Shown piece by piece: positions 1 to 7,034 of a DNA stretch of 19,334 nucleotides. Source of the stretch: Hyphomicrobiales bacterium (GTDB lineage Bacteria > Pseudomonadota > Alphaproteobacteria > Rhizobiales > Beijerinckiaceae); NCBI GenBank assembly GCA_900299065.1, contig OMIJ01000215.1, positions 1 to 19,334 of the forward strand, in the 5' to 3' direction. A program made the position numbers and the translations under genes. The stretch's first letter is position 1, and every line of letters starts with the position of its first letter. The notes beneath the pieces were generated by a model. It saw only the letters and a list, made by a program, of their open reading frames with translations, ran no database searches and had not been told where the DNA came from.

Positions 1-293
1 CGTGCCGATTGGCATTTGGGCAAGAGGATCGCATCAGGCCGTGCGGGCAGGATATGTTCCAGATCCTGCTGCGCCAATTCGCTCTCCAGTCCATTGATGC
101 GCACGTAAAAGAGCGGCCGGTTCTTTTGGGATTGCTGATCTTGCAAAAAGTCGAAAGCAAGTCTGCGTGCAGTCTCTTTCTTGTCCCATGTAATCGAATC
201 CTCAAGATCAAGGATCACAACATCCGCACCGCTTGATCTCGCCTTTGCCAGTTTGCGGATTTGATCGGATGGGGTGAAGAGATAAGAGCGCAT
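1..293 (-). CDS. CitE/HpcH-HpaI family CoA-ester lyase, N-terminal 97 residues (runs off the window start)
   Basis: Reading the minus strand from an ATG at 293 gives an open frame to base 1 with no stop. It opens MRSYLFTPSDQIRKLAKA, then GADVVILDLEDSI at about residues 22-34. That is the first strand and acidic motif of the HpcH/HpaI aldolase / citrate lyase beta fold, a TIM barrel that cleaves or forms C-C bonds in CoA thioesters such as malyl-, citramalyl- or hydroxymethylglutaryl-CoA. A later stretch, PLFYVRING, carries the Arg expected to contact the CoA ester. The start lies 3 nt after the stop of the MaoC hydratase, so the two are almost certainly co-transcribed and probably act in sequence on the same CoA intermediate (inference). 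The exact substrate cannot be told from the N-terminal third. Family assignment is strong; substrate is open. Confidence 0.85.
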   Translation of the reverse strand, partial: MRSYLFTPSDQIRKLAKARSSGADVVILDLEDSITWDKKETARRLAFDFLQDQQSQKNRPLFYVRINGLESELAQQDLEHILPARPDAILLPKCQSA

Positions 294-296
294 GGA

Positions 297-782
297 TTAG
301 CCCTGAGGCTGCTTTTTAATAAAGACTTGCCGCTGGCATTCCGCGACCAGCTCATTCTTTTGATTAAAAGCACGATGATGCAATTCGACAATACCGGCAT
401 CGCGGCGTGATTTGGACTCGCGCTTGCCGATCACATCAGTTGTGCAATGAATCGTATCGCCTTCAAATAAGGGATGAGGAAAGCGCACTTCTTTCATACC
501 CAGATTGGCGATGGTCGTGCCATTGGAAATATCATTGACAGATATGCCGATCATTAAACCAAGCGTGAACAGCGAATTCATCAAGGGCTGGCCCCATTCT
601 GTTTCTGTTGCACAAAAATGGACATCAATGTGCAAGGGCTGGGGATTAAGCGTCATATTGGAGAAGAGAATATTGTCCATCTGTGTGAGTGTGCGGGTCA
701 GGCGATGAGAAAAATGTGCGCCGGGCTCGAAAGACTCAAAATACAGACCACCGCGGGGATGGATTTGGGGAGAGGCGGTCAT
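297..782 (-). CDS. MaoC-like hot-dog-fold enoyl-CoA hydratase (mesaconyl/itaconyl-CoA hydratase-like)
   Basis: A 161-residue single hot-dog protein. After GLYFESFEPGAHFSHRLTRT comes the MaoC active-site region, TLNPQPLHIDVHF, around residues 45-57. Its NPxPLHxD pattern matches MaoC hydratases that add water across branched C4/C5 enoyl-CoAs. The second half has the conserved NLGMKEVRFPHPLFEGDT stretch (about residues 92-109) of the same subfamily. The ATG at 782 is preceded by AGGTAAG as a plausible ribosome site. The CoA lyase follows 3 nt downstream. A hydratase plus CoA lyase is the pairing used for itaconate/citramalyl-CoA cleavage and in mesaconyl-CoA/beta-methylmalyl-CoA chemistry, so a role in C5-dicarboxylyl-CoA metabolism is inferred. 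Canonical two-domain mesaconyl-CoA hydratases are about twice this length; this is the short form. Confidence 0.85.
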   Translation of the reverse strand: MTASPQIHPRGGLYFESFEPGAHFSHRLTRTLTQMDNILFSNMTLNPQPLHIDVHFCATETEWGQPLMNSLFTLGLMIGISVNDISNGTTIANLGMKEVRFPHPLFEGDTIHCTTDVIGKRESKSRRDAGIVELHHRAFNQKNELVAECQRQVFIKKQPQG

Positions 783-917
783 TTCTTACCTATGAATTGG
801 AAATCATGGGGATTTCTGGGGTAGAGGGTTAAAGCTCTGTTTACCATAATTTGTCAGGCTCGTCAGATATTGGATTATTGTTCACAGGCGGCATTTTTGT
901 CGCCATCAGGTCTTTTG

Positions 918-2057
918 ATGATTGTCCGACATTTTCTCGTTTCCACCCAAAATGCCAGTGTCGCAGAACGTGCCCAAGCGATAGATGCTTTGGTGCAATC
1001 TTATTTGAATGGCCAGCTGAGCCCGGTCGATCGCACAGAGGCCGAGGCGGTGCTGACCACATTGCTCGATGATCCCTCGCCGGTCATCCGGCGTGCTTTG
1101 GCCGAAGCTGTGGCCCTTTCGAAAAATATTCCTCGGCCGATCATTACAGGGCTGGCCAATGATCAATCGGAAGTCTCGGTGGTTGTGTTGCGCCAATCCC
1201 CCTTGCTGAGTGATGCTGATCTGATCGAATGTGCTAAAATTGGGGATGGCTTTGCTCAATCTGCCATTGCCTTGCGCAGCAAAGTCTCAGCTCGTGTCGC
1301 TGACGGATTGGCAGAATTTGGCTCATGTGAGGCTTTAATTTCTTTGGCGATGAATTTAGAGGCCGAGATAGCTGATATTTCGCTGCATCGCATGATTGAG
1401 CGCTTTGGCTCCAATGGGGAATTGCGCGAAGCAATTCTGGCGCGTTCCTATCTATCGGCAGCTGTCCGGGCTGATCTTGTAAGTGCGGCGGCTTTGTCTT
1501 TGTCGGCATTTGTCATTTCAACTTCGTGGATTGCGCAGGAGAGGGCCGAGAGAGCCGCGCGGGAGTCGTGGGAAAAATCAATTATCATGATTGCCATTGA
1601 GGAGGCGCGCTCCTTTCACGATGGACCTTTAGCTCTCGTCCAGCATTTGCGCAAACGCGGACAATTGACATCAGGCTTGATCCTGCGCTCACTTTTGTCA
1701 GGCCATTCTCATTTATTTGAGGCAGCGCTGAGTGAATTATCCAATATGCCCTTGAACAATGTTTGCGGTCATGTTCGTAATTTCCGCCACGCAGGATTTA
1801 ATGCGCTTTATGCTAGGGCCGGCTTGCCAGTTTCTCTGCTGCCGGTTTTTAAATCCGCGCTCAATTCATTGGCGCAAGATAAGACCAAGATAATCGGGTC
1901 CGGTGAGCTCATTGTGCGGCATGTGGAGCGCGTTCTGGCAGATTGTAGGGCCATGAAACATCGCGATAGTGACGCTCTGGTTGCTGTTCTGGGGCGATTG
2001 CAGGCCGAGGCTCTCCGGCAGGATGCGCGCTCACTCTATGCCAAAATTGCGGCCTAG
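918..2057 (+). CDS. DUF2336 domain protein, alpha-helical, function unknown
   Basis: A 379-residue protein recognised as DUF2336, a family largely confined to alphaproteobacteria. The frame stays open from 870, but I choose the ATG at 918. It gives MIVRHFLVSTQNASVAERA, the usual family opening, and has AGG 7 nt upstream. The early segment TTLLDDPSPVIRRALAEAVA (about residues 50-69) looks like a HEAT-type helical hairpin, and further helical pairs follow (around NDQSEVSVVVLRQSPLLSD). No signal peptide, membrane segment, cysteine cluster or catalytic motif is evident, so a cytoplasmic helical scaffold is likely (inference). It diverges from the MaoC gene and converges on nadK, with 24 nt between stop codons. 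No biochemical role can be assigned. Confidence 0.85.
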   Translation: MIVRHFLVSTQNASVAERAQAIDALVQSYLNGQLSPVDRTEAEAVLTTLLDDPSPVIRRALAEAVALSKNIPRPIITGLANDQSEVSVVVLRQSPLLSDADLIECAKIGDGFAQSAIALRSKVSARVADGLAEFGSCEALISLAMNLEAEIADISLHRMIERFGSNGELREAILARSYLSAAVRADLVSAAALSLSAFVISTSWIAQERAERAARESWEKSIIMIAIEEARSFHDGPLALVQHLRKRGQLTSGLILRSLLSGHSHLFEAALSELSNMPLNNVCGHVRNFRHAGFNALYARAGLPVSLLPVFKSALNSLAQDKTKIIGSGELIVRHVERVLADCRAMKHRDSDALVAVLGRLQAEALRQDARSLYAKIAA

Positions 2058-2081
2058 CTGAACCTGTTTGTTAAGGCGCAA

Positions 2082-2873
2082 TCAATAGCCAAATTGCTCG
2101 CGCAATATGCGCTCATCAAGCGAATGGCCGGGATCGTGCAACAGAATGAGATCTGTGGCATGATCCATTTCGATTTCGACCCGGGCAACGTTTTTAATTT
2201 CAAAATGATCGGCGACAGCTGCGACGGGTCGCTTGTCTGCTTCCAGAATATCGAGACTGACTTTTGCTGTTTCGGGCAATAGCGCGCCATGCCAGCGTCT
2301 GGGACGAAAGGCAGAAATGGGTGTGAGCGCCATGAGCGGCGCATCGAGTGGCAGGATCGGACCATTGGCTGACAGATTATAGGCCGTCGAGCCAGCCGGA
2401 GTTGCTATCAATATGCCATCGGCGACTAATTCTGCGAGCCTTTCCTTGTCATCAACCGAAATCCGAATCTTCGCGGCCTGATAGGATTGCCTTAGCAAAG
2501 AGACTTCGTTGATGGCCCGGGCTTCGGCGTGATCGCCATTGGTGTCGGTCGAGCGCATAATCAGGGGGTGAACAATGGAGGGCAGAGCCTGAGCCAGGCG
2601 CTCATGCAGACCCTCGGCATGATATTCGTTCATCAGAAACCCAACCGATCCCCGGTTCATTCCATAAATAGGCTTGTTCGAAGCCATGAACCTATGGAGG
2701 GTTTGCAGCATGAGTCCATCGCCGCCCAGAGCGACGACCACCTCTGCTGCTTCAGGCGCGCAATCGCCATAGAGGCTGGTTAAATGGCCAAGCGCCAGAT
2801 CCGCTTCGGGTGTGCCGGAGCTGAGAAAGGCGATCTTGTCATATTTGATCCATGAGGGCTTGAGACCCGACAT
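2082..2873 (-). CDS. nadK: NAD kinase
   Basis: A 263-residue ATP-NAD kinase that phosphorylates NAD+ to NADP+ in the cytoplasm. The diagnostic GGDG motif is at residues 50-53, with Asp52 the expected catalytic base. The second NE motif, INEVSLLR, is at about 121-128, and the glycine-rich GSTAYNLSANGP that binds the second nucleotide is at about 161-172. FRPRRWHGALLP and VADHFE further on match the C-terminal beta-sandwich. The length (about 260) is normal for the short alphaproteobacterial form. The ATG at 2873 has GGGAG 6 nt upstream. It sits alone, convergent with DUF2336 and downstream of the GNAT-like gene on the same strand after a 113-nt gap, so it probably has its own promoter. Confidence 0.95.
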   Translation of the reverse strand: MSGLKPSWIKYDKIAFLSSGTPEADLALGHLTSLYGDCAPEAAEVVVALGGDGLMLQTLHRFMASNKPIYGMNRGSVGFLMNEYHAEGLHERLAQALPSIVHPLIMRSTDTNGDHAEARAINEVSLLRQSYQAAKIRISVDDKERLAELVADGILIATPAGSTAYNLSANGPILPLDAPLMALTPISAFRPRRWHGALLPETAKVSLDILEADKRPVAAVADHFEIKNVARVEIEMDHATDLILLHDPGHSLDERILREQFGY

Positions 2874-2897
2874 GGGAGGCTCCCGGGTAAATGAACG

Positions 2898-2985
2898 CCT
2901 GCGTCAGCCAAGGCGCAGGTCAGTCATAAACTCAAACCTTGACTTGTCAAAGCTATGACAATCGTTCGGGCAAGCCGTAAGGCTT
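2898..2985. repeat. Two small hairpins between the GNAT-like gene and nadK
   Basis: CCTGCG (2898-2903) pairs with CGCAGG (2914-2919) around a 10-nt loop. AAGCC (2972-2976) pairs with GGCTT (2981-2985) around a GTAA tetraloop, one base from the stop codon of the minus-strand gene ending at 2987. Neither is followed by a T-run on either strand, so neither qualifies as an intrinsic terminator. They could be 3'-end RNA structures of the upstream gene or nothing at all. Confidence 0.3.
2923..2949 (-). promoter_or_regulatory. Possible sigma70 promoter for nadK
   Basis: On the minus strand a perfect -35 hexamer TTGACA (2949-2944) is followed after 15 nt by TATGAC (2928-2923), which matches 4 of 6 bases of the -10 consensus. 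The spacer is shorter than the ideal 17. The -35 lies within the inverted repeat TTGAC-TT-GTCAA (2939-2950). Position is suitable, about 50 nt upstream of the nadK ATG. Weak evidence from sequence alone. Confidence 0.3.
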
Positions 2986-2986
2986 C

Positions 2987-3481
2987 TCAGTTCGCATGCC
3001 CGTTCTTGATTTGTTTGACCAAAAGGCCTTCAATGGACATCGGATTAAAGCCAGCCGATTGCAAGATTGTTCTAGCCGGGTTTGAGTAGCCCAATTCGAC
3101 GATAATTTCAGTGCAGCCATATTTGAGGGCGATATCGTAGAAAGTCTCGGCCAGTGTTCCTATCAGTGTCATTCCCGGCAAAAGGCAAATCACCAGATCA
3201 CTGACCCTCAAAATCCGTCTTAATAAAAGATCGCGACTAATGCTGTAGGCAAATAGAGCGTGCACATATCCACGTTGATCCTGCACCATTTGAAGGCCAG
3301 CTGTTTGAGCTGGTCGGCTCGCCAAAGAGCGAACATAGGCTGACCAGTCAGCCAAATCCAAATCCGGATTAAAAAGCTTGGCTAATGGAAATGCTTGCCG
3401 AGCCACTTTGACATTTAAAGGGGCTGCTAGAAAAATTGAATGATCTGCAATCAGGCTCTCTGTCATGCTTATATGAGACAT
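2987..3481 (-). CDS. Uncharacterised protein, possibly GNAT-fold, divergent from the FNR regulator
   Basis: About 164 residues from the ATG at 3481 (opening MSHISMTESLIADHS); an alternative ATG at 3466 gives 159. The frame can be pushed to a TTG at 3514, but that would bury the FNR box in coding sequence, so I reject it. No named family is recognised with confidence. The second half alternates strand and helix in a GNAT-like order: a hairpin around GLQMVQDQRGYVHALFAYSI, a strand at LVICLLPGM, an amphipathic helix, the strand EIIVELGY, then NPARTILQSAGFNPMS, which resembles the last GNAT helix and 'agnate' loop. There is no clear acetyl-CoA pyrophosphate loop (RxxGxG/A), so catalytic activity is doubtful. 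Its promoter region is shared with fnrN and holds a perfect FNR box, suggesting oxygen-linked expression (inference). Confidence 0.6.
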   Translation of the reverse strand: MSHISMTESLIADHSIFLAAPLNVKVARQAFPLAKLFNPDLDLADWSAYVRSLASRPAQTAGLQMVQDQRGYVHALFAYSISRDLLLRRILRVSDLVICLLPGMTLIGTLAETFYDIALKYGCTEIIVELGYSNPARTILQSAGFNPMSIEGLLVKQIKNGHAN

Positions 3482-3500
3482 CAGGGATGCGCGAGAGGCA

Positions 3501-3514
3501 TTGATATGGATCAA
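3501..3514. promoter_or_regulatory. FNR/FixK box (perfect consensus) between the GNAT-like gene and fnrN
   Basis: TTGATATGGATCAA matches the FNR/FixK consensus TTGAT-N4-ATCAA at all ten defined bases. It lies 70 nt upstream of the fnrN GTG start, a distance compatible with autoregulation, and 19 nt upstream of the ATG of the divergent gene. The adjacent regulator carries the Glu/Ser/Arg recognition-helix residues that read this half-site. Confidence 0.88.
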
Positions 3515-3584
3515 GAGAAGATTTATCCTAAAATCTCAATTTGATAGTTTAAGCTTGAGATTATCTCGAGAACGGGGGCGTTGC

Positions 3585-4331
3585 GTGGACCATTCGTCCA
3601 ATCTGACACAAATCAAGGTTCTGGCTCCATGCCCCAATGTGCATTCTGCGGTCGATTGCGAACATTGCAAAGTGCGAGCTTTGAGCGTGTGTGCCGCGCT
3701 TGAAGCAGATGAGCTTGCTGAACTCAATCGTTATGCCCATCCCTTTTGTTTGAGTGCCAAGCAAAATTTGTTTGCACAGGAAGAGGAGTCGACCAGCGTT
3801 TACAATATTACCGATGGCGCTGTTCGGCTTTACAAGATTTTACCCGATGGCCGACGCCAGATTATTGGCTTTGCTTTGCCCGGGGATTTTCTTGGTCTGT
3901 CGATGGCTGAACGTAATGCATTTTCAGCTGATACGCTGACAACGGTTTCAGCCTGCCAGTTTTCAAGGATTGAATTTAGCAATCTTGTCGATAAAAAGCC
4001 GCAGCTCTTGCGGCGTTTGCATAATCTGGCCAGTCATGAATTGAGCTTGGCGCAGGATCAGATGGTCATTTTGGGTCGTCGCACGGCAGAAGAAAAGATT
4101 GCAGCCTTTCTGATGGGTCTGCGCAAGCGCTGGGGTCGTGGATCTGATCATTTGTCTGTTCTGGTCCCATTGCCAATGACGCGTCAGGACATTGGCGACT
4201 TTCTGGGACTCACGGTTGAAACAGTTAGCCGTTTGATGACCAAATTGGCGCGCGAAAAGGTTCTTGTTATCGTTCCAGATGGTGTCCGCTTGTTGAATAT
4301 GGATCGTCTGGAAAAGCTTGCAGAAACTTGA
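3585..4331 (+). CDS. fnrN: FNR/FnrN-type oxygen-responsive transcription regulator (Crp-Fnr family)
   Basis: A 248-residue Crp/Fnr regulator starting at a GTG (3585) preceded by GGGGG; the frame extends to 3501 but only through the FNR box. The N-terminus carries Cys25-x2-Cys28-x7-Cys36, and Cys124 lies in the effector domain (TTVSACQFSR). Together these are the four ligands expected for an O2-labile [4Fe-4S] cluster, which distinguishes FnrN/FNR from the cluster-free FixK. An extra Cys16 is also present. The cyclic-nucleotide-binding-like barrel spans roughly residues 50-140 and the dimerisation helix about 140-175. The C-terminal winged helix-turn-helix contains MTRQDIGDFLGLTVETVSRL, with Glu212, Ser215 and Arg216 matching the residues that contact TTGAT. 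A perfect box upstream suggests autoregulation, and another precedes ccoN. It may be co-transcribed with the terC-like gene 74 nt downstream. Confidence 0.93.
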   Translation: MDHSSNLTQIKVLAPCPNVHSAVDCEHCKVRALSVCAALEADELAELNRYAHPFCLSAKQNLFAQEEESTSVYNITDGAVRLYKILPDGRRQIIGFALPGDFLGLSMAERNAFSADTLTTVSACQFSRIEFSNLVDKKPQLLRRLHNLASHELSLAQDQMVILGRRTAEEKIAAFLMGLRKRWGRGSDHLSVLVPLPMTRQDIGDFLGLTVETVSRLMTKLAREKVLVIVPDGVRLLNMDRLEKLAET

Positions 4332-4405
4332 GTCGCCTTATTGCCATTCAAAGCTTCTCCACTATGTGAGGATATAGGTTCTCGTGCAAGGGCGGTTTGA
4401 GGTTC

Positions 4406-5128
4406 ATGGATTGGTTGATAGATCCGAATTTGTGGTTGAGCTTTTTGACGCTCACGCTTCTGGAGATTATTCTTGGTATTGATAATCTTATCTTCATCGC
4501 CATTGTGGTCACGCGCCTGCCCCCCGAGCAAAGAGCCTCTGCGCGCAGGCTAGGGCTCGCTCTGGCTTTGTTGATGAGGCTTGCGCTTTTGGCCTCCATT
4601 GCCTGGATCATGCGGTTGACCACGCCGGTGTTCGAAATTTCTGGACAAGCTATTTCCTGGCGCGATCTCATTCTGATCGGGGGCGGTATTTTCCTGATCT
4701 ACAAGGGCACAGCTGAAATTCATGGATTGATTGAGGGTGAGGCATCAGACCAGGCGAGTTCCGGCGGCAAAGCCAGTCTATCACGGGTGATTGCAACCAT
4801 TATTATGCTGGATATTGTTTTCTCTCTCGACAGTGTGATCACCGCTGTTGGTATGGTCGACAATCTCTGGGTTATGTCGAGCGCGGTGATTGTCGCTGTG
4901 CTTGTCATGCTCATTGCCTCAGAATCCGTGGCCAATTTCATCCACCGCCATCCAACGGTCAAAATGCTGGCTTTGAGTTTCCTTCTGCTGATTGGTCTGG
5001 TCCTGGTTGCCGATGGGTTTGGGTTCCATGTTCCCAAGGCCTTCGTCTATGCAGCCATTGGCTTTAGCCTGATGGTGGAGTTCCTCAACCTGCTATATCG
5101 CCGAGGTGCGGGCAAGAGTCAGGGCTGA
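4406..5128 (+). CDS. TerC-family integral membrane protein (putative metal ion transporter)
   Basis: A 240-residue polytopic membrane protein with about seven hydrophobic segments. The family signature appears twice: LLEIILGIDNLIFIAI (Glu20, Asp26, Asn27) and MLDIVFSLDSVITAVGM (Asp136, Asp142). These acidic intramembrane residues are the presumed ion-binding sites of TerC and related Mn2+ exporters. The TTG at 4397 is in frame, but the ATG at 4406 gives the usual family opening, MDWLIDPNLWLS. TerC homologues are linked to tellurite resistance, calcium/manganese homeostasis and metalation of exported proteins; which applies here is unknown. It follows fnrN on the same strand after 74 nt without an obvious terminator, so read-through from the FNR-controlled promoter is possible (inference). 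Confidence 0.9.
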   Translation: MDWLIDPNLWLSFLTLTLLEIILGIDNLIFIAIVVTRLPPEQRASARRLGLALALLMRLALLASIAWIMRLTTPVFEISGQAISWRDLILIGGGIFLIYKGTAEIHGLIEGEASDQASSGGKASLSRVIATIIMLDIVFSLDSVITAVGMVDNLWVMSSAVIVAVLVMLIASESVANFIHRHPTVKMLALSFLLLIGLVLVADGFGFHVPKAFVYAAIGFSLMVEFLNLLYRRGAGKSQG

Positions 5129-5139
5129 TCCTGGGAATG

Positions 5140-5172
5140 GCTGGTCAAAACCCACGTGGGCGCAGCTTTTTT
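5140..5172 (+). terminator. Weak candidate intrinsic terminator after terC
   Basis: GCTG (5140-5143) can pair with CAGC (5163-5166), enclosing a smaller CCC/GGG stem around ACGT, and six T residues follow at 5167-5172. The position, 12 nt past the terC stop, is right, but the stem is interrupted and short, so this is tentative. Confidence 0.35.
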
Positions 5173-5337
5173 CCCTCCAAACGGGCAAATCCGTCTTACG
5201 AGACGAAGAAATTGAGCCTTGCCCTTGACTCTGGGAAGTTGGTCGCTACCTCGTGTGATGTCTTTTTTTCACCACATGTCTCATTTAGGGCGGTCGATCG
5301 ATGACCCATGGGAATGTGGCGGTCAGGGGAGTGAGCA

Positions 5338-6288
5338 ATGGCGCTTGTCGAGACGAGGGATCTCGTCAAAAAGTTTGGTGATTTGACGGCTGTCGATCAC
5401 ATTTCCTTTACCGTGGGGCGTGGCGAAGTGGTCGGCTTTCTGGGCCCCAATGGGGCTGGAAAATCCACTACTATGAAGATTATCAGCGGCTTTTTGGAGC
5501 CGACTTCGGGATCAGCCTTCATTGCTGGCCATGACAGCCATGCCGATCCGATTTTGGCGCGTCGCCATTTGGGCTATTTGCCCGAAGGTGCCCCCGCCTA
5601 TTCTGATATGAGCGTTGCGGCTTTTCTTGAATTTGTCGCGGGCATGCATGGTTTATCGCGTGCGACAGCCAATAATCGCCTGGCGGAATTGGTCGAGCGC
5701 GTGGATCTGGCCGGGGTGTGGAACCAGAGGATTGAATCTCTGTCCAAGGGCTTCAAACGACGTGTGGGCATAGCCCAGGCGCTGGTGCATGATCCGGATG
5801 TGTTGGTGCTCGATGAGCCGACCGATGGTCTTGATCCCAATCAAAAGCATGAAATGCGGCAATTGATCCGCTCGATTGCGGCCAATAAGGCGATTGTCAT
5901 TTCCACTCATATTCTCGAAGAGGTCGAAGCGATTTGTTCGCGCGCCATCATCATTGCCAAGGGGCGTATGCTGGCGGATGCCACCCCGCAGCAATTGATG
6001 GAAAGAGCGCCTGAGCAGGGCTCGTTTGCGATTACGATCAGTTCAGCCCAACCACAGGTGGCTGTTGATCTTCTGGGTGCGCAGTCTGGCGTTGCGCGCA
6101 TTGAGATCGTGCGTCATTCCAATGGATCGGCGCGCTTGTTAGTGCATGCTGGTGAAGTGAAGCCCAATGCGCAGGATCTCATCTCTTTGTTGGGCCGTTC
6201 CAATATTGTGGTCGAAGAATTCTATCAGGAGCGCGCCCGCCTTGATGAAGTCTTCCGTCAGATCACTCATTCTGTTGCGGGGCATTGA
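5338..6288 (+). CDS. ABC transporter ATP-binding protein, GldA-like
   Basis: A 316-residue ATPase and first gene of a four-gene operon. Walker A is GPNGAGKST (36-44), and GYLPE with Glu83 stands at the Q-loop position, as in GldA-type ATPases. The signature is LSKGFKRRV (135-143), Walker B is VLVLDEP with Glu160 as catalytic base, the D-loop is GLD (164-166) and the switch His is 191. About 85 residues follow the nucleotide-binding domain, ending in the segment around VVEEFYQERARLDEVF that is typical of the ABC-2 subclass tail. The ATG at 5338 has GGGGAG 8 nt upstream. The next gene starts after 1 nt, so the pair is translationally coupled. It should drive the permease encoded next; the substrate is unknown. 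Confidence 0.93.
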   Translation: MALVETRDLVKKFGDLTAVDHISFTVGRGEVVGFLGPNGAGKSTTMKIISGFLEPTSGSAFIAGHDSHADPILARRHLGYLPEGAPAYSDMSVAAFLEFVAGMHGLSRATANNRLAELVERVDLAGVWNQRIESLSKGFKRRVGIAQALVHDPDVLVLDEPTDGLDPNQKHEMRQLIRSIAANKAIVISTHILEEVEAICSRAIIIAKGRMLADATPQQLMERAPEQGSFAITISSAQPQVAVDLLGAQSGVARIEIVRHSNGSARLLVHAGEVKPNAQDLISLLGRSNIVVEEFYQERARLDEVFRQITHSVAGH

Positions 6289-6289
6289 T

Positions 6290-7024
6290 ATGCGCACGAT
6301 TGGACTGATTTTCCGCCGCGAATTCTCGGCCTATTTTGCAACGCCTCTGGCTGCTGTGTTTCTGGCGATCTTTCTCGCTTTGGCTGCTGGCATGTGTTTC
6401 TTCGTTGCTGGCTTCTTTGATCGTGCACAAGCTGATCTTTCGGGCTTTTTTCTCTGGCATCCCTGGCTCTTTCTGGTTTTGATGCCCGCGGTCGCCATGC
6501 GTCTATGGGCTGAAGAGCGGCGGTCAGGCACGATTGAACTCTTGATGACCTTGCCCGTGCATGTGTGGGAAGTGGTTGTCGGCAAATGGCTGGCCGCATG
6601 GGCCTTTGCGGGCCTGGCTTTGGTGCTGACCATGCCGGTTTGGATTACGGTCAATTTCCTTGGCTCGCCAGATAATGGTGTGATCCTTGCCTCCTATATT
6701 GGGTCATGGTTGATGGCGGGAGCTTTTCTGGCGATCTCTTCTTGTATTTCCGCTTTGACCAAAAGTCAGGTGCTCGCCTTCATCAGTTCAGCGGCCGTTG
6801 GCTTTTTGTTTGTGATGGCCGGATTTGATCTGGTCCTTGCCGGTTTGCGCTCCTGGGCGCCGCCTCTGGTGCTTGATGTGGTGCGCTCCATGTCATTCAT
6901 TGGCAATTTCCAGCGTATCACCGATGGTGTTTTGGAAATGCCCTCGATGATTTTCTTTGTGTCGCTGATTATTTTCGCGCTGTGGCTGAATGTCCAGGCG
7001 ATTGATGTCAAGAAAGCTGCCTGA
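6290..7024 (+). CDS. ABC-2 type permease, GldF-like
   Basis: A 244-residue membrane protein from the ATG at 6290; the frame is open further upstream but would overlap the ATPase gene. About six transmembrane segments alternate with short loops. After the second segment comes EERRSGTIELLMTLPV (residues 75-90), the coupling-helix motif conserved in ABC-2 permeases of the GldF/NosY group. It lies between the ATPase (1-nt gap) and the GldG-like auxiliary gene (10-nt gap), the same order as gldF-gldG in Bacteroidetes. The homology is to the transporter type: this is not evidence of gliding motility, which alphaproteobacteria do not perform by the Gld machinery. Likely role: inner-membrane channel half of an exporter or an envelope mechanotransducer (inference). 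Confidence 0.9.
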   Translation: MRTIGLIFRREFSAYFATPLAAVFLAIFLALAAGMCFFVAGFFDRAQADLSGFFLWHPWLFLVLMPAVAMRLWAEERRSGTIELLMTLPVHVWEVVVGKWLAAWAFAGLALVLTMPVWITVNFLGSPDNGVILASYIGSWLMAGAFLAISSCISALTKSQVLAFISSAAVGFLFVMAGFDLVLAGLRSWAPPLVLDVVRSMSFIGNFQRITDGVLEMPSMIFFVSLIIFALWLNVQAIDVKKAA

Positions 7025-7034
7025 GGGGACGACG

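Noticed and set aside
3482..3514. TTG start at 3514 extending the GNAT-like gene
   Set aside because: Would translate through the FNR box; ATG codons at 3481 and 3466 are preferable.
5151..5160. CCCACGTGGG palindrome as a regulator site
   Set aside because: A single short palindrome with no second copy seen nearby; better explained as part of the weak terminator-like structure.
6167..6289. Extended start of the ABC permease inside the ATPase gene
   Set aside because: The ATG at 6290 directly after the ATPase stop gives the normal permease N-terminus; the extension is out-of-frame ATPase sequence.
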